Shown: positions 51,885 to 62,263, counted from the first letter of the stretch. The stretch: 64,000 bases of DNA from Streptococcus sobrinus DSM 20742 = ATCC 33478 (GCF_000686605.1 NZ_JMLC01000001.1:149872-213871); one strand, 5' to 3'. Notes: generated by a model not told the origin, from the sequence alone. Program-made: numbers and translations.

Positions 51885-52697
51885 ATGGATTTACTTAGTA
51901 AGAAGAATCGTATTCTACTAAAAGAACTCATAAAAACCGACTTTAAACTGCGCTATCAGGGCAGTGTGATTGGCTATCTTTGGTCAATACTAAAGCCCCT
52001 CATGCTCTTTATGATTATGTATCTGGTCTTCATTCGCTTCCTGCGTCTGGGCGGCGATGTGCCCCACTTTGCGGTAGCTCTGCTCTTGGCCAATGTTATC
52101 TGGTCTTTCTTTACGGAAGCAACCAGCATGGGGATGGTTTCTATTGTGACCAGAGGCGATTTGCTGCGTAAGCTTAATTTTTCAAAATCAATCATCGTCC
52201 TCTCCTCTGTTTGCGGAGCCTTGATTAACTTTGGTATTAACCTAATTGTTGTTCTCATCTTTGCTCTGATCAATGGCGTGCATATAGGTTGGGATGCCGT
52301 CTTTGCTATTCCGCTCTTCTTCGAACTTTTTATCATGGCTTGGGGGGTGGCTCTGCTTTTGGCAACTCTCTATGTCAAGTTCCGTGATATCGGTCAGATC
52401 TGGGAGGTCTTTCTACAAGCTGGGATGTATGCCACTCCCATTATTTATCCCTTGACCTTCATTACCAATCAGGGGGCCAAGGGTGTTCTGGCTGGTAAAA
52501 TTATCATGCTCAATCCTCTAGCACAGATGATTCAAGACTTGCGTTATCTTTTGATTGATAAGGCCAATCTGACCATCTGGAATTTGATTAATCACTGGTG
52601 GTATTACTCAATTCCTTATGTCCTGCCATTTGTCATTTTTGCTATTGGCTTGACGGTATTTAATCGAAGTTCTAAGAGATTTGCGGAGATTCTATAA
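51885..52697 (+). CDS. rgpC: Polysaccharide ABC exporter, membrane subunit RgpC
   Basis: A 270-residue ABC-2-type permease with six predicted helices (starting about residue 35: GYLWSILKPLMLFMIMYLVF). It exports the completed rhamnan across the membrane with RgpD. The amphipathic N-terminal stretch MDLLSKKNRILLKELIKTDF and the motif KLRYQGSVIGYLWS are usual for this export family. The stop codon shares a base with the rgpD start (TAATG). Confidence 0.95.
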   Translation: MDLLSKKNRILLKELIKTDFKLRYQGSVIGYLWSILKPLMLFMIMYLVFIRFLRLGGDVPHFAVALLLANVIWSFFTEATSMGMVSIVTRGDLLRKLNFSKSIIVLSSVCGALINFGINLIVVLIFALINGVHIGWDAVFAIPLFFELFIMAWGVALLLATLYVKFRDIGQIWEVFLQAGMYATPIIYPLTFITNQGAKGVLAGKIIMLNPLAQMIQDLRYLLIDKANLTIWNLINHWWYYSIPYVLPFVIFAIGLTVFNRSSKRFAEIL

Positions 52698-53917
52698 TGA
52701 CGACAGAAAATAATATTGCAGTAAAAGTTGATCATGTCAGCAAATATTTCAAATTACCTGTTGAAGCATCCAATAGTCTAAGGACCACAGTGGTCAATCG
52801 CTTCAAGGGTATCAAGGGGTACAAGGAACAACACGTTCTGCGAGACATTAACTTTGAAGTGGAAAAAGGCGATTTCTTCGGTATCGTCGGCCGTAATGGT
52901 TCTGGGAAATCAACGCTTTTGAAAATTATTTCTCAGATTTATGTCCCAGAAAAAGGAGCGGTGACCATTGATGGGAAACTGGTCTCCTTCATCGAGCTGG
53001 GGGTTGGCTTTAATCCCGAGTTGACTGGGCGTGAGAATGTCTATATGAACGGTGCCATGCTGGGCTTTTCGACGGATGAAGTTGATGCCATGTACGATGA
53101 CATCGTCGAGTTTGCTGAGCTCAAGGAGTTCATGAACCAAAAGCTTAAGAACTATTCCAGCGGGATGCAGGTCCGTCTGGCCTTCTCAGTTGCCATCAAA
53201 GCACAGGGCGATATCCTGATTCTGGATGAAGTCTTGGCCGTCGGTGACGAAGCCTTCCAACGCAAGTGTAACGACTACTTCATGGAGCGCAAGGAAAGTG
53301 GTAAGACTACCATTCTAGTTACTCATGATATGGCGGCGGTTAAGAAATACTGTAATAAGGCTGTCCTTATTGATGATGGCCTCATTAAGGCCTATGGGGA
53401 TCCAGATGATGTAGCCAATCAATATAGTTTGGACAATGCGGTGCAACCTGAAGCTGAGAGCGACGATAATGACAATAAGGCGGAAGAAGTCAAACACGTT
53501 GATAATCTAGAAGTTAAATTACTATCTAATCAGCAAATGACTCAGAATGAGAAGATTGAATTTGAGATTTCCTACGATGTCTTAGATGATACGGAGACCC
53601 ATATCGTCTTTTCGTTAACAGATATTGACCGCAATATTTGGATTTATAATGATAATGCCCTGGACTATCCAACCCAAGGTAGTGGCCATAAGAGTTATCG
53701 TTATTCTTGTAGCATTGCTAGCTTGAATGATATTAAGCTCAAGTTGCAGGTTACTATTCTCGGAAAATCAAAAGAAATGCTGGCCTTTGCCAACAACAAT
53801 AATGCACCAATCATTGTGCTCAACCGTGATGATATTAATCTTGATGATTTATCAGCTATGGATTCAGCATCCGGAATTGTAAAAAGAAATGGGAATTGGG
53901 AAATTTTATCTGACTGA
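52697..53917 (+). CDS. rgpD: Polysaccharide ABC exporter, ATPase subunit RgpD
   Basis: A 406-residue ATPase with an N-terminal ABC domain (VGRNGSGKSTLLKI, the signature YSSGMQVRLAFSVAI, Walker B ILILDEVLAVGDEAFQ) and a C-terminal extension from about residue 250. The extension is first acidic (AESDDNDNKAEEV) and then a beta-rich domain like the carbohydrate-binding Wzt-C module. Such a module in O-antigen exporters recognises the end of the polymer. It pairs with RgpC. The sequence becomes more AT-rich toward its 3' end. Confidence 0.94.
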   Translation: MTTENNIAVKVDHVSKYFKLPVEASNSLRTTVVNRFKGIKGYKEQHVLRDINFEVEKGDFFGIVGRNGSGKSTLLKIISQIYVPEKGAVTIDGKLVSFIELGVGFNPELTGRENVYMNGAMLGFSTDEVDAMYDDIVEFAELKEFMNQKLKNYSSGMQVRLAFSVAIKAQGDILILDEVLAVGDEAFQRKCNDYFMERKESGKTTILVTHDMAAVKKYCNKAVLIDDGLIKAYGDPDDVANQYSLDNAVQPEAESDDNDNKAEEVKHVDNLEVKLLSNQQMTQNEKIEFEISYDVLDDTETHIVFSLTDIDRNIWIYNDNALDYPTQGSGHKSYRYSCSIASLNDIKLKLQVTILGKSKEMLAFANNNNAPIIVLNRDDINLDDLSAMDSASGIVKRNGNWEILSD

Positions 53918-53943
53918 TTTTTGAGTAGATAGGAGGCTAGCTT

Positions 53944-54984
53944 ATGTCTAATCTGATGGTATCAATCATCTGTACGAGTTACAACTATGCCGAATTTATT
54001 GAAAGAGCGATTGACAGCTTTCTTGCCCAAGAAGTAGATTTTCCTTATGAGATTATCTTGGTTGATGATTGTTCAACTGATAATTCTAGAGCAATTATTC
54101 AGTCCTATGCCCAAAAGCATCCGGATCTCATTCGAGTTTTCCTCAATGAGGAAAATAAAGGGATTACTAGAACCTGGATTGATATCTGTAAGGAGGTTAG
54201 AGGCAAGTACATTGCTCGTTGTGATGCTGACGATTACTGGATCGATCCCAAAAAGTTGCAGAAGCAAGTAGATTTGCTTGAAGCCAATCCCGATTCTAAA
54301 TGGTGTAACACCAGTTTTAATATCGTTGATGAAAATGACCAAGTCACAGCAGAAGATGTTTTTAAAAATGGTCCTATTGCCTATGCCAATACCTATGAAA
54401 AAATGTTGGCCACTAAGGGCATGACCCTGGCATCATCTTGGTTAGTTGAAACCAAGATGATGCAGGAAGTCAATGAAATCATTGATCCAACCTCTGTTGA
54501 TGATGGATTCCCGATGCAACTGGAGTTTTTTAGACGTACAACTATATCTTTTGTGCCTGAACCTACAGTCGCTTATCGGATGACTAGTGATTCCGATTCA
54601 CGACCCCAGTCAGAAGAAAAGATGCTCCATCGGATTGATGGTCTCTTAAAAACTCAACTAGAATACTTAGACAAATATCCTGACCAAGATATGGCAGAGA
54701 TGACTGATATTCTTGTCCGTCATGATGCTAAACAGGAAAAGCGTATCTATTATTTGAGTCGGGAATTTCACCAGCAAAAGGAAAAGATTGATGAGTTGCT
54801 TGGTGAGGTCCAAAATACGCATAACTTGCTCAAACAAGAAGTCAATTCTAGCCTCGAGGCTCATAAGCTTTTAGACCAAGAGAGAGCTGAGAAAGCTCAT
54901 TGGCAGTCAGAGTATCAGAAGGTTATCACTTCAAAACGTTGGACCATCCCAACCAAAATCATCAATTTCTTTAGGAGAAAATAA
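53944..54984 (+). CDS. rgpE: Glycosyltransferase RgpE (GT2 family)
   Basis: A 346-residue GT2 enzyme placed in the rgpE position; in S. mutans this gene is linked to glucose side-chain addition, though later work assigns parts of that task elsewhere. It shows VSIICTSYNYAEFIERAIDS, EIILVDDCSTDNSRAII, IARCDADDYWIDPKKLQ and a C-terminal coiled-coil-like region (QKEKIDELLGEVQNTHNLLK) ending KIINFFRRK. AGGAGG precedes the ATG. The acceptor and sugar cannot be decided from sequence. Confidence 0.88.
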   Translation: MSNLMVSIICTSYNYAEFIERAIDSFLAQEVDFPYEIILVDDCSTDNSRAIIQSYAQKHPDLIRVFLNEENKGITRTWIDICKEVRGKYIARCDADDYWIDPKKLQKQVDLLEANPDSKWCNTSFNIVDENDQVTAEDVFKNGPIAYANTYEKMLATKGMTLASSWLVETKMMQEVNEIIDPTSVDDGFPMQLEFFRRTTISFVPEPTVAYRMTSDSDSRPQSEEKMLHRIDGLLKTQLEYLDKYPDQDMAEMTDILVRHDAKQEKRIYYLSREFHQQKEKIDELLGEVQNTHNLLKQEVNSSLEAHKLLDQERAEKAHWQSEYQKVITSKRWTIPTKIINFFRRK

Positions 54985-54987
54985 AAG

Positions 54988-56733
54988 ATGAAGCGTTTGC
55001 TTTTATATGTGCATTTTAATAAATTTAATCGCCTGAGTCCGCACGTTGGCTATCAATTGGAGAAAATGCGTTCCCTCTTTAGTCGGGTAGTCTTTATTTC
55101 CAATAGCGACTTTAAGGCGGAGGACCAGGCTATGCTCAAGGAGCAGGGGCTGATTGATGATTTTATCCAACGCCAGAATAGCGGTTTTGATTTTGCAGCT
55201 TGGCGGGATGGCATGGCTCAGGTCGGTTGGAATGAGCTGACAGACTATGACTCCATAACCACTATGAATGACACTTGTTTTGGTCCTCTCTGGGATTTAG
55301 AGCCAATCTATCAGAAGTTTGAAGCTGACGCTAATGTTGATTTTTGGGGCTTGACCAACCATCGCAAGACTAAGAGTTTTCCTGAACATATTCAAAGCTA
55401 CTTTATCAGCTTTAGCCAGAAGGTAGTGGCCTCATCTGCCTTTCAAGAATTTTGGCAAGGGATTGAAGATTTTAGTGATGTCCAGGAGGTTATCGGTCAG
55501 TATGAAACTCGGGTGACCACCGCTTTGACGGATGGAGGTTTCACGTATGATGCGGTATTTAATACCCTAGAAGCCCCAACTGAGGGAATGCTTCATCCTG
55601 ACTTTAGCTACTATAATCCGACAGCCATTCTTAACCACAGGGTGCCCTTCATCAAGGTTAAGACCATTGATGCTAATCAGTCTATCACGCCCTATATTCT
55701 TAACCAGATTGAGGCAAGTTCGGACTATCCGGTTGATTTAATCGTCAGCCATATGACTAATATCGGTCAGCCTGATTTACCTTATCTTCTAGCTCGTAAG
55801 TACTTGGAGCAGGCAGAAGCGGAAGAGCTTCCTGCAGAAAGCAAGGTTGCGGTTCATCTCCATGTTTTTTATGTGGATCTCTTGCAGGAATTTCTGGAGG
55901 CCTTCAAGGCTTTCCATTTTGCTTATGACCTCTTTATCACTACAGATAAGGAGGAAAAGCAATCTGAAATTCAGGCTATCTTGGACCAGAATCAGGTAGT
56001 AGCCCAAATCTTTGTGACGGGAAATATTGGTCGTGATGTCCTACCAATGTTGAAATTGAAGGACCAGCTCAAGAGTTATGACTATATCGGTCATTTCCAC
56101 ACCAAGAAATCCAAGGAAGCAGACTATTGGGCTGGCCAATCTTGGCGGCAGGAATTGATTGCCATGCTGGTTGAACCAGCCAATCAAATTCTGGCTCAAA
56201 TGGCTAGCAATGACAGACTTGGACTTGTCATTGCGGATATGCCGACCTTCTTTAGGTTCAACAAAATTGTCGTGGCTTGGAATGAAAATCTTATTGCTCC
56301 AAAAATGGAAGAGCTTTGGGAAAAGATGGAACTAAAGAAGTCCATTGATTTCAAAGCTATGGATACCTTTGTCATGAGCTATGGCACCTATGCTTGGTTT
56401 AAGTACGATGCCCTAAGTCCGCTCTTTGACTTGAATTTGACGGATCAGGATGTTCCGGCAGAACCCCTGCCTCAGAACTCCATTCTTCATGCTATCGAGC
56501 GACTTCTCATTTATATTGCTTGGGATAAGCATTACGATTATCGCATCTCCCCAAGCCCAATCACTATGACGCCATTTATTGAGAATAAGCAGCTCAATAC
56601 TAGGGCCAATAGTAGCCCCAACACCTACGTAGACTTTACCTATATGGGAGGAATTAAAGGAGCCCTCAAATATATCATCGTCGGCCCAGCTAGGGCGATT
56701 AAGTATATTGTGAAGAGGCTTTTGAAAAAATAG
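54988..56733 (+). CDS. rgpF: Rhamnan synthesis protein RgpF
   Basis: A 581-residue RgpF-family protein, a rhamnosyltransferase needed for polymer elongation. The N-terminal part has YVHFNKFNRLSPHVGYQLEK and FDFAAWRDGMAQVGW, followed by TTMNDTCFGPLWDLEPIY and WGLTNHRKT. The second module includes VAVHLHVFYVDLLQEFLEAF and GNIGRDVLPMLKL with YIGHFHTKKSKE, typical of the family. The tail is basic (KYIVKRLLKK). It starts three bases after rgpE and ends two bases before the sccH-like gene. Confidence 0.95.
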   Translation: MKRLLLYVHFNKFNRLSPHVGYQLEKMRSLFSRVVFISNSDFKAEDQAMLKEQGLIDDFIQRQNSGFDFAAWRDGMAQVGWNELTDYDSITTMNDTCFGPLWDLEPIYQKFEADANVDFWGLTNHRKTKSFPEHIQSYFISFSQKVVASSAFQEFWQGIEDFSDVQEVIGQYETRVTTALTDGGFTYDAVFNTLEAPTEGMLHPDFSYYNPTAILNHRVPFIKVKTIDANQSITPYILNQIEASSDYPVDLIVSHMTNIGQPDLPYLLARKYLEQAEAEELPAESKVAVHLHVFYVDLLQEFLEAFKAFHFAYDLFITTDKEEKQSEIQAILDQNQVVAQIFVTGNIGRDVLPMLKLKDQLKSYDYIGHFHTKKSKEADYWAGQSWRQELIAMLVEPANQILAQMASNDRLGLVIADMPTFFRFNKIVVAWNENLIAPKMEELWEKMELKKSIDFKAMDTFVMSYGTYAWFKYDALSPLFDLNLTDQDVPAEPLPQNSILHAIERLLIYIAWDKHYDYRISPSPITMTPFIENKQLNTRANSSPNTYVDFTYMGGIKGALKYIIVGPARAIKYIVKRLLKK

Positions 56734-56735
56734 CT

Positions 56736-59270
56736 ATGAAAAAATTTCTCAGAGATATAAATTGGTACAGGGTCTTGCATATAACGCTTATCTGTCTATT
56801 TGCATTTTGTATCAACTTTTTCTTAGTCAACCAGCAAATTTTAGAAGCTAAAAGCGCCAGTAAATTGCATAAGGCCTTTCAGGGTTTTGAGCTCCTAACC
56901 AACAGCCTATATGGAATTTCCATCGTAGGATTGGCTGTCTATGTCAGTAAGAGCCTTAAAAAGTCTCTCTGGATTCAATATGCCATTGGCTATGTGATTT
57001 ATCTTCTAGTCTCTTACTTCTTAGTGGTGACTAGAAATCTGAATAATGGTGGCTTTAAATTCTGGAGTCTAGTAAAAAATCAATTTTTTCAGGGGGGGAC
57101 GCTTCCTACTGTTTTGATGATTCTGCTTCTTGCTCTTGTTATTCGTTATATCTCTAAAAATATTAAAAATCGCGCTGAAAGTAAGAAAACTAGACATTCA
57201 AGAGACTCTGCAGCTTTGTTTAGTCTGGATAACTTGTTAAAACATTATAATGTCTACCAACTGCCAATTTTTTTATTTTTGGGGACGGCAATTGTAAATG
57301 ATCATCTCACACTAACAGCCTTAAAGGGGTCCTTAGATAATATTGTTAAGATGGCAAATCTCAACTCATATTTTTGGACTTTAGGAACGGAAGTAGCGAT
57401 TAGTTTAGCCTTCTTTGCTGCTATTTGTTACCTTGCTTGGAAGGGAATAAAAGATGTTGTCGCTAGACGAGCTTCAGTTTCTTTGGCTATTACGACGAGC
57501 TTTTTCTTAGCAGTAGTGTTCAACTATATAATACAGGCTACTATTAGTACGGATGGAAAAATTTTGGGAAGATATATTTTTCCCGGAGCTACCTTATACC
57601 AAATTTTGGTACTTGCCTTAATAAATGTGGTTTTTTACCTAATTGTTAATCGCTATTTAATAGCAACGACAATTCTAATTACTGTTGGAACCTTTTTATC
57701 AGTTGCTAACAGTATTAAATATAGTATGCGAAATGAGCCAGTTCTTTTTAGTGATTTGAGTTGGATTAAAGATATTAAGATGCTGATGACCTACATAGAT
57801 GCTTCAACCGTTATCTTTGCACTTGTAAGTATCGTGGTTCTTGCAGCGGTCACTTACTTCCTCTGGAAACTTTTATCATTTAAAGATATTGTTAGTGCTG
57901 ACTGGCGAGTAAGAGTAGCAGTCACTCTTCCCATTGTACTTCTTTTTACTATTGTTGTTTCGATCTTCAGTCGACAAGAAAATGGTAAAATCGCTAGTAA
58001 TATTCCCATCCTGTCAGGACTAAATAATACTGAAAAATTGGAATGGATGGGTCAATCTGTTGTAGCTCGTGAACGTTCCTTAATGTTTGTTTGGACGAAA
58101 CAGTTGACCTCTTCAAAAATGGAAAAACCGAATGACTATAGTAAGGAAACGATGGATAAAATTGTTAAAAAATATACAAGTGACGCCAATCGCATTAATA
58201 AATCCAGAAAAGGGAATCTTTCTGATCAAACGGTTATCTTTGTTTTGAGTGAAAGCTTCGCTGACCCAAGTCGACTATCTGATGTTAGCTTGAATCGTGA
58301 TCCTATTCCTTACATCAAGTCTGTTAAACAGAATTATACAAGTGGATTGATGAGAGCTGATTCCTATGGTGGGGGTACTGCAAATATGGAATTTCAGGCT
58401 CTAACAGGTTTACCAATGTATAATCTTTCATCATCAATTTCAACTATCTATACAGAAGTTGCACCAGGTATGAGTCGTATGCCATCTATTAGTGATTCAT
58501 ACTCTTCTAAAAATAAAATAGCCATTCACTTGGGTGATGCTAATATGTATTCACGCGAGTCAATTTATCGTCGGTTGAATTTTAGTCGATTTATTGCTGC
58601 TACAGGTGGAACTGAAAAAGGAAAGTACTTGGGAACTCTAGGTGTCTATCCAAGCGATGCCAATACTTATCAAACCGTTACCGAGAATATTGACCCTTCT
58701 CAAAATCAATTTTTCTCTGTTATCACTTATCAAAACCATTCTCCATGGGATTATACTGATGATAGTCCTTATGGAGGCTCTGGTGATGGCTTTGATCCAG
58801 CGGAAAATAGTTACACTAACAACTACGCTAAGGAGTTAAAGAGAACAGATGATGCTACTAAAGATTGGTTGAGTAAATTGTCCAAGATAGATAAAAAAAT
58901 AACGGTAGTATTTTATGGAGATCACCTTCCAGGGTTCTATCCAGAAAAGGCATTTAAAGATAATCCAAAGAGTCAGTATCAAACCGATTATTTCATTTGG
59001 AGTAACTATCCAACACCTAAACAAAATCATCCTTATGTCAATTCTAGTGATTTTAATGCAGAGTTGCATTTAACAACAGCGACAAGAGTTTCACCATATG
59101 AAGCACTTTTAACTGAAGTCATGGATAATGCAAGTATCGATAAGAAGCATAAGACAAAGGAACAACAAAAGATTGCTAATGATTTGAAGCTTGTTGAATA
59201 TGACTTAGTATCTGGTAAGGGGTACCTTGCAAATAATGAGAAATTCTTTAAAGTTAGTAAGGAAAAATAG
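56736..59270 (+). CDS. sccH: Glycerol-phosphate transferase of the GacH/SccH type (LTA synthase family)
   Basis: An 844-residue membrane enzyme. The N-terminal 430 residues hold ten or more hydrophobic segments; the C-terminal extracellular domain is an alkaline-phosphatase-like sulfatase fold as in LtaS. Motifs: VIFVLSESFADPSRL (first metal site), the nucleophile Thr in SYGGGTANMEFQALTG, QNHSPWDY and VVFYGDHLPGFYP. GacH in group A and SccH in S. mutans add sn-glycerol-1-phosphate to polysaccharide side chains. Placement straight after rgpF supports this reading over LTA synthesis. From here on the DNA is visibly more AT-rich than rgpA-C. Confidence 0.9.
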   Translation: MKKFLRDINWYRVLHITLICLFAFCINFFLVNQQILEAKSASKLHKAFQGFELLTNSLYGISIVGLAVYVSKSLKKSLWIQYAIGYVIYLLVSYFLVVTRNLNNGGFKFWSLVKNQFFQGGTLPTVLMILLLALVIRYISKNIKNRAESKKTRHSRDSAALFSLDNLLKHYNVYQLPIFLFLGTAIVNDHLTLTALKGSLDNIVKMANLNSYFWTLGTEVAISLAFFAAICYLAWKGIKDVVARRASVSLAITTSFFLAVVFNYIIQATISTDGKILGRYIFPGATLYQILVLALINVVFYLIVNRYLIATTILITVGTFLSVANSIKYSMRNEPVLFSDLSWIKDIKMLMTYIDASTVIFALVSIVVLAAVTYFLWKLLSFKDIVSADWRVRVAVTLPIVLLFTIVVSIFSRQENGKIASNIPILSGLNNTEKLEWMGQSVVARERSLMFVWTKQLTSSKMEKPNDYSKETMDKIVKKYTSDANRINKSRKGNLSDQTVIFVLSESFADPSRLSDVSLNRDPIPYIKSVKQNYTSGLMRADSYGGGTANMEFQALTGLPMYNLSSSISTIYTEVAPGMSRMPSISDSYSSKNKIAIHLGDANMYSRESIYRRLNFSRFIAATGGTEKGKYLGTLGVYPSDANTYQTVTENIDPSQNQFFSVITYQNHSPWDYTDDSPYGGSGDGFDPAENSYTNNYAKELKRTDDATKDWLSKLSKIDKKITVVFYGDHLPGFYPEKAFKDNPKSQYQTDYFIWSNYPTPKQNHPYVNSSDFNAELHLTTATRVSPYEALLTEVMDNASIDKKHKTKEQQKIANDLKLVEYDLVSGKGYLANNEKFFKVSKEK

Positions 59271-59273
59271 CCT

Positions 59274-60506
59274 ATGAAAAAGTATTATTTGCCAATCTAT
59301 TATGCACTAATAAGTTTTCTCTTTACTCTCCAATCCATTGTTTATATCAATGATGTTGGTGATCAATTAAGCTTTGCTAAAATGGCGCAACATTATGGTT
59401 TCTTTGAGTTCGCACTTTATCGCTATCAAACATGGTCAAGTCGATTATTGATTGAATCTCTTACCATGTTTATGTCTGCTCACTACCTTGTTTTTGATAT
59501 TACGATGTTCATTGCAGTAGTTTGTTTCTTCTACTGTTTTAATGGTATTTTCCTAAAGAATGATAAGTATTGGGGCCTCAGGTTTATCACGCCTGCTCTC
59601 TTTCTTTTAATTTTCCCAAGCATTTTCTTTACTAGTGCAGGCTTAATCGCAACGGCAACTAATTATCTCTTTCCATTGGTTGCCTTTGTTATCGGTTGGT
59701 ATTGCTTGGAAAAAAAAGGTCTGGCTTGGTTAGTCTTGTCTTTTCCTTTCCTTATTTTAGCTTGTATGCAGGAGCAATTCACTATATTTGCCTTGATTAC
59801 TTTTTCCTTCTATCTGTTAAAGGATTGGTTCAAAAAGAAAAAAGTAAATTACAACTACTTAGTTGGAACAGTCTTGGCATTTATTGGAACAGTTTCTGCA
59901 ATGGTAGCGCCTGGTTCTGCTCATCGAAACCTTGTTGAGACGAAGACTTGGTATCCTGGTTTCGATAAATTAAGCTTAGTAGTTAAGGTCGCAAAGGGCT
60001 ACATGGAAACTAACAGAGTTTTATTTGTTACCTCGGAGTTAACAATCATCTACTTATTGTTAATTACTATCCTTGTTTTATCACTATTGAAACGACATTA
60101 CTTAGCTTCATTTTTATCAGGAAGTGTTTTGTATACAGTCTTGTCAAATCGGTTAGGAAGTACCAGTATACTAACAGCTGTTCAACGTGTCATTGATTTT
60201 CAAAATCAGCAACCGATAACTAAGTTTAGCTTTAAGGCAAACCTCTATCCCATTACGATTTATGCTGTTCTATTGCTAGTCATAACAATTGCTATATTTA
60301 TCTTATTTGAAGATAAATGGCAAGCAACTTCAGCCATTGTGATTTTAGCTGTTGGCTATGCTGCTAGGATGTCAGTTTCCTTATCACCAACAATTTATGC
60401 TTCTGGCTTAAGGACGTTTACTCCCCTGATATTTTCTGGACTAATTGTAGTTATTATGATTTACCGTGAATTTATTGATAAAATTGGTAATAGGCTCTTT
60501 CAATAA
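59274..60506 (+). CDS. Polytopic membrane protein of the rgp side-chain module (DUF6056-like)
   Basis: A 410-residue protein with about ten membrane helices and no soluble domain. It starts MKKYYLPIYYALISFLFTLQ and has QTWSSRLLIESLTMF and FTSAGLIATATNYLFPLVAF near the front. The segment W-SSR followed by an acidic residue in an extracellular loop resembles DUF6056 and related GT-C-like proteins. In S. mutans, genes of this kind (sccM and neighbours) lie after sccH and help attach side-chain glucose. The link here is by position. It starts four bases after sccH and ends at a hairpin terminator. Confidence 0.75.
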   Translation: MKKYYLPIYYALISFLFTLQSIVYINDVGDQLSFAKMAQHYGFFEFALYRYQTWSSRLLIESLTMFMSAHYLVFDITMFIAVVCFFYCFNGIFLKNDKYWGLRFITPALFLLIFPSIFFTSAGLIATATNYLFPLVAFVIGWYCLEKKGLAWLVLSFPFLILACMQEQFTIFALITFSFYLLKDWFKKKKVNYNYLVGTVLAFIGTVSAMVAPGSAHRNLVETKTWYPGFDKLSLVVKVAKGYMETNRVLFVTSELTIIYLLLITILVLSLLKRHYLASFLSGSVLYTVLSNRLGSTSILTAVQRVIDFQNQQPITKFSFKANLYPITIYAVLLLVITIAIFILFEDKWQATSAIVILAVGYAARMSVSLSPTIYASGLRTFTPLIFSGLIVVIMIYREFIDKIGNRLFQ

Positions 60507-60529
60507 GTCAGAAAAGTACGAATAAAAAA

Positions 60530-60574
60530 GTCGAAAAGAAGTGCTCGAGAATTGCTTCGGACTTCTTTTCTTTT
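60530..60574. terminator. Hairpin between the two side-chain membrane protein genes
   Basis: AAAAGAAGT pairs with ACTTCTTTT, with inner CGAG/CTTCGG sequence, ending in CTTTT. It may reduce expression of the two genes that follow. Confidence 0.75.
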
Positions 60575-60585
60575 AGGTGAATGAT

Positions 60586-62148
60586 ATGAAATTTCTATCG
60601 ACTCTAGGACAAAAGTTGATTCTAGTCTGGTCTTTCCTTATATTTATACTTTTTAGTATTTCCAGTTTGTTAGTCAGAACATTACTGCCAATGGATGGTT
60701 CAGAAATGTCCCATTTTCAGCATACCAATGTTCTTTTCTACCTAATGTTGCTGTTATTGCTGGTGTGTCTGGCGCTGCTGATTTATCTTTCTCGCTTTTT
60801 GAAGCCTTATCAATTATTCGTAATAGGAAGCCTATTATACTTATTATTGGGCTTTTACCTAATAATGCACCAGAACGATGTTATTCGACATGATTCTCTA
60901 TCTGTGCTTGAAGGTGCCAAAGCGATGAATAAAGGGGATTTTTCACAATTAACAAACTGGTCTGGCTACCTGCATAGGTTCCCTCATCAATTAGGATTGC
61001 TATCCTTTGAGCGACTTATTCTCTACATCTTTGGGCTTCAAAATGTTAAAGTATTCTTCTGGATAAATCTAATTATGGCAATTGCCAATAACTTTTTCTT
61101 ATGGAAGATTACAGAGAATATCTTTAAAAATGACAGGGTATCTAAAGTCGAAATTATCTTATCTTTTATCTTTTTGCCAAGTATATTCTTTATTCTGTTT
61201 GTATATGGTCTAACCTATGGGCTGTTCTTTGCAATAGTTGGCTTATACTACCTACAAGTTTTTCTTGATAAACGAAGTTGGTCGAGTCTGATTTTATCAG
61301 TTGTATTTCTCGGATTATCTGATTTAATTCGAAGTAACTACAGTATTTTAATTTTGACCGTCCTGATTGTTTTGCTTCTAGACTTCTTGAAATCTAAGTC
61401 GAAGAGAAGCATCATTTTTGCTGTCTCTCTAGTATTGACCATCCTAGTGATGAATAAGGGTGTTAGCTGGTATTATAAAGAAGTTTCCAAGGCAACTAAG
61501 ATAGAAGGAGAGCCTAAGATTGCTTGGGTCGCTATGGGATTAGATGATCAGTCTAAGGCCTATAATCGTGTTGCAGGATGGTATGATGGTTATCTTGAGA
61601 ATGTCTATGTCCAGTACAAGAGCGATTCCAATAAAATTGAAGATGATAGCCATCAACTGATTGTAAAACGGTTAAAAGTCATGCAAAATAATCCAGGCTA
61701 CACCTTTAACTTTTTTAAAAATAAATTTATTTCGACATGGACAGATAGTCTGTTTCAATCTATTTGGTCTGGTCCCGTAACTAAAATGCCTGTTGAGAAC
61801 CAGAAAATTTCAGGTCGCTTAATGTCAAGCATTTATGAAAGTGGCTTAGTTTACCATATCGTCTATTATTTTTCTGCCTTACTTTTAGTCTTGATATATG
61901 TGTCAGTCTTACCTTTCCTAGCCAATCAGTGGAAATCCTTTAAAGAAGGGAATGGCAACTTGTTCTTACTTATCCCACTTATTTATTTATCTGGTGGTCT
62001 TATCTTTCACCTGATATGGGAGACTAAAAGTCAGTATGTCTATCCCTATGTTTATCTTTTGCTTCCTTTATCGGCCTTTGGCCTCTTCTTAATTTATAAG
62101 CAAGTAGGAAAATATATTGGAGCTTTACTGACTAGAAAGAATAACTAA
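60586..62148 (+). CDS. Polytopic membrane protein, GT-C glycosyltransferase-like
   Basis: A 520-residue protein with eleven or more membrane helices. ATG 60586 has AGGTGA five bases upstream and starts MKFLSTLGQKLILVWSFLIF; a GTG nine bases earlier is possible. After the first helices a loop HQNDVIRHDSLSVLEGAKAM carries acidic and His residues at the place where GT-C enzymes have their DxD or DE motif, and SGYLHRFPHQLGLLSFERLI follows. The C-terminal extracellular loop holds SIWSGPVTKMPVENQ. A role using the lipid-linked sugar made by the next gene is likely from context. The exact family is not certain. Confidence 0.75.
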   Translation: MKFLSTLGQKLILVWSFLIFILFSISSLLVRTLLPMDGSEMSHFQHTNVLFYLMLLLLLVCLALLIYLSRFLKPYQLFVIGSLLYLLLGFYLIMHQNDVIRHDSLSVLEGAKAMNKGDFSQLTNWSGYLHRFPHQLGLLSFERLILYIFGLQNVKVFFWINLIMAIANNFFLWKITENIFKNDRVSKVEIILSFIFLPSIFFILFVYGLTYGLFFAIVGLYYLQVFLDKRSWSSLILSVVFLGLSDLIRSNYSILILTVLIVLLLDFLKSKSKRSIIFAVSLVLTILVMNKGVSWYYKEVSKATKIEGEPKIAWVAMGLDDQSKAYNRVAGWYDGYLENVYVQYKSDSNKIEDDSHQLIVKRLKVMQNNPGYTFNFFKNKFISTWTDSLFQSIWSGPVTKMPVENQKISGRLMSSIYESGLVYHIVYYFSALLLVLIYVSVLPFLANQWKSFKEGNGNLFLLIPLIYLSGGLIFHLIWETKSQYVYPYVYLLLPLSAFGLFLIYKQVGKYIGALLTRKNN

Positions 62149-62154
62149 CTTTGC

Positions 62155-62191
62155 TAACAGTCCTAGTAGTATGATATACTAGGACTGTTTA
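62155..62191 (+). terminator. Hairpin before the last glycosyltransferase gene
   Basis: AACAGTCCTAGTA pairs perfectly with TACTAGGACTGTT around GTATGATA; the following TAAAATTTGA is a poor T-run. Confidence 0.65.
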
Positions 62192-62263
62192 AAATTTGAG
62201 ACTAAAATAATAAAGAAATAATTGAAAGATATTCTTGTTAAGAGCCTAGAAAGAGGAGTAGAA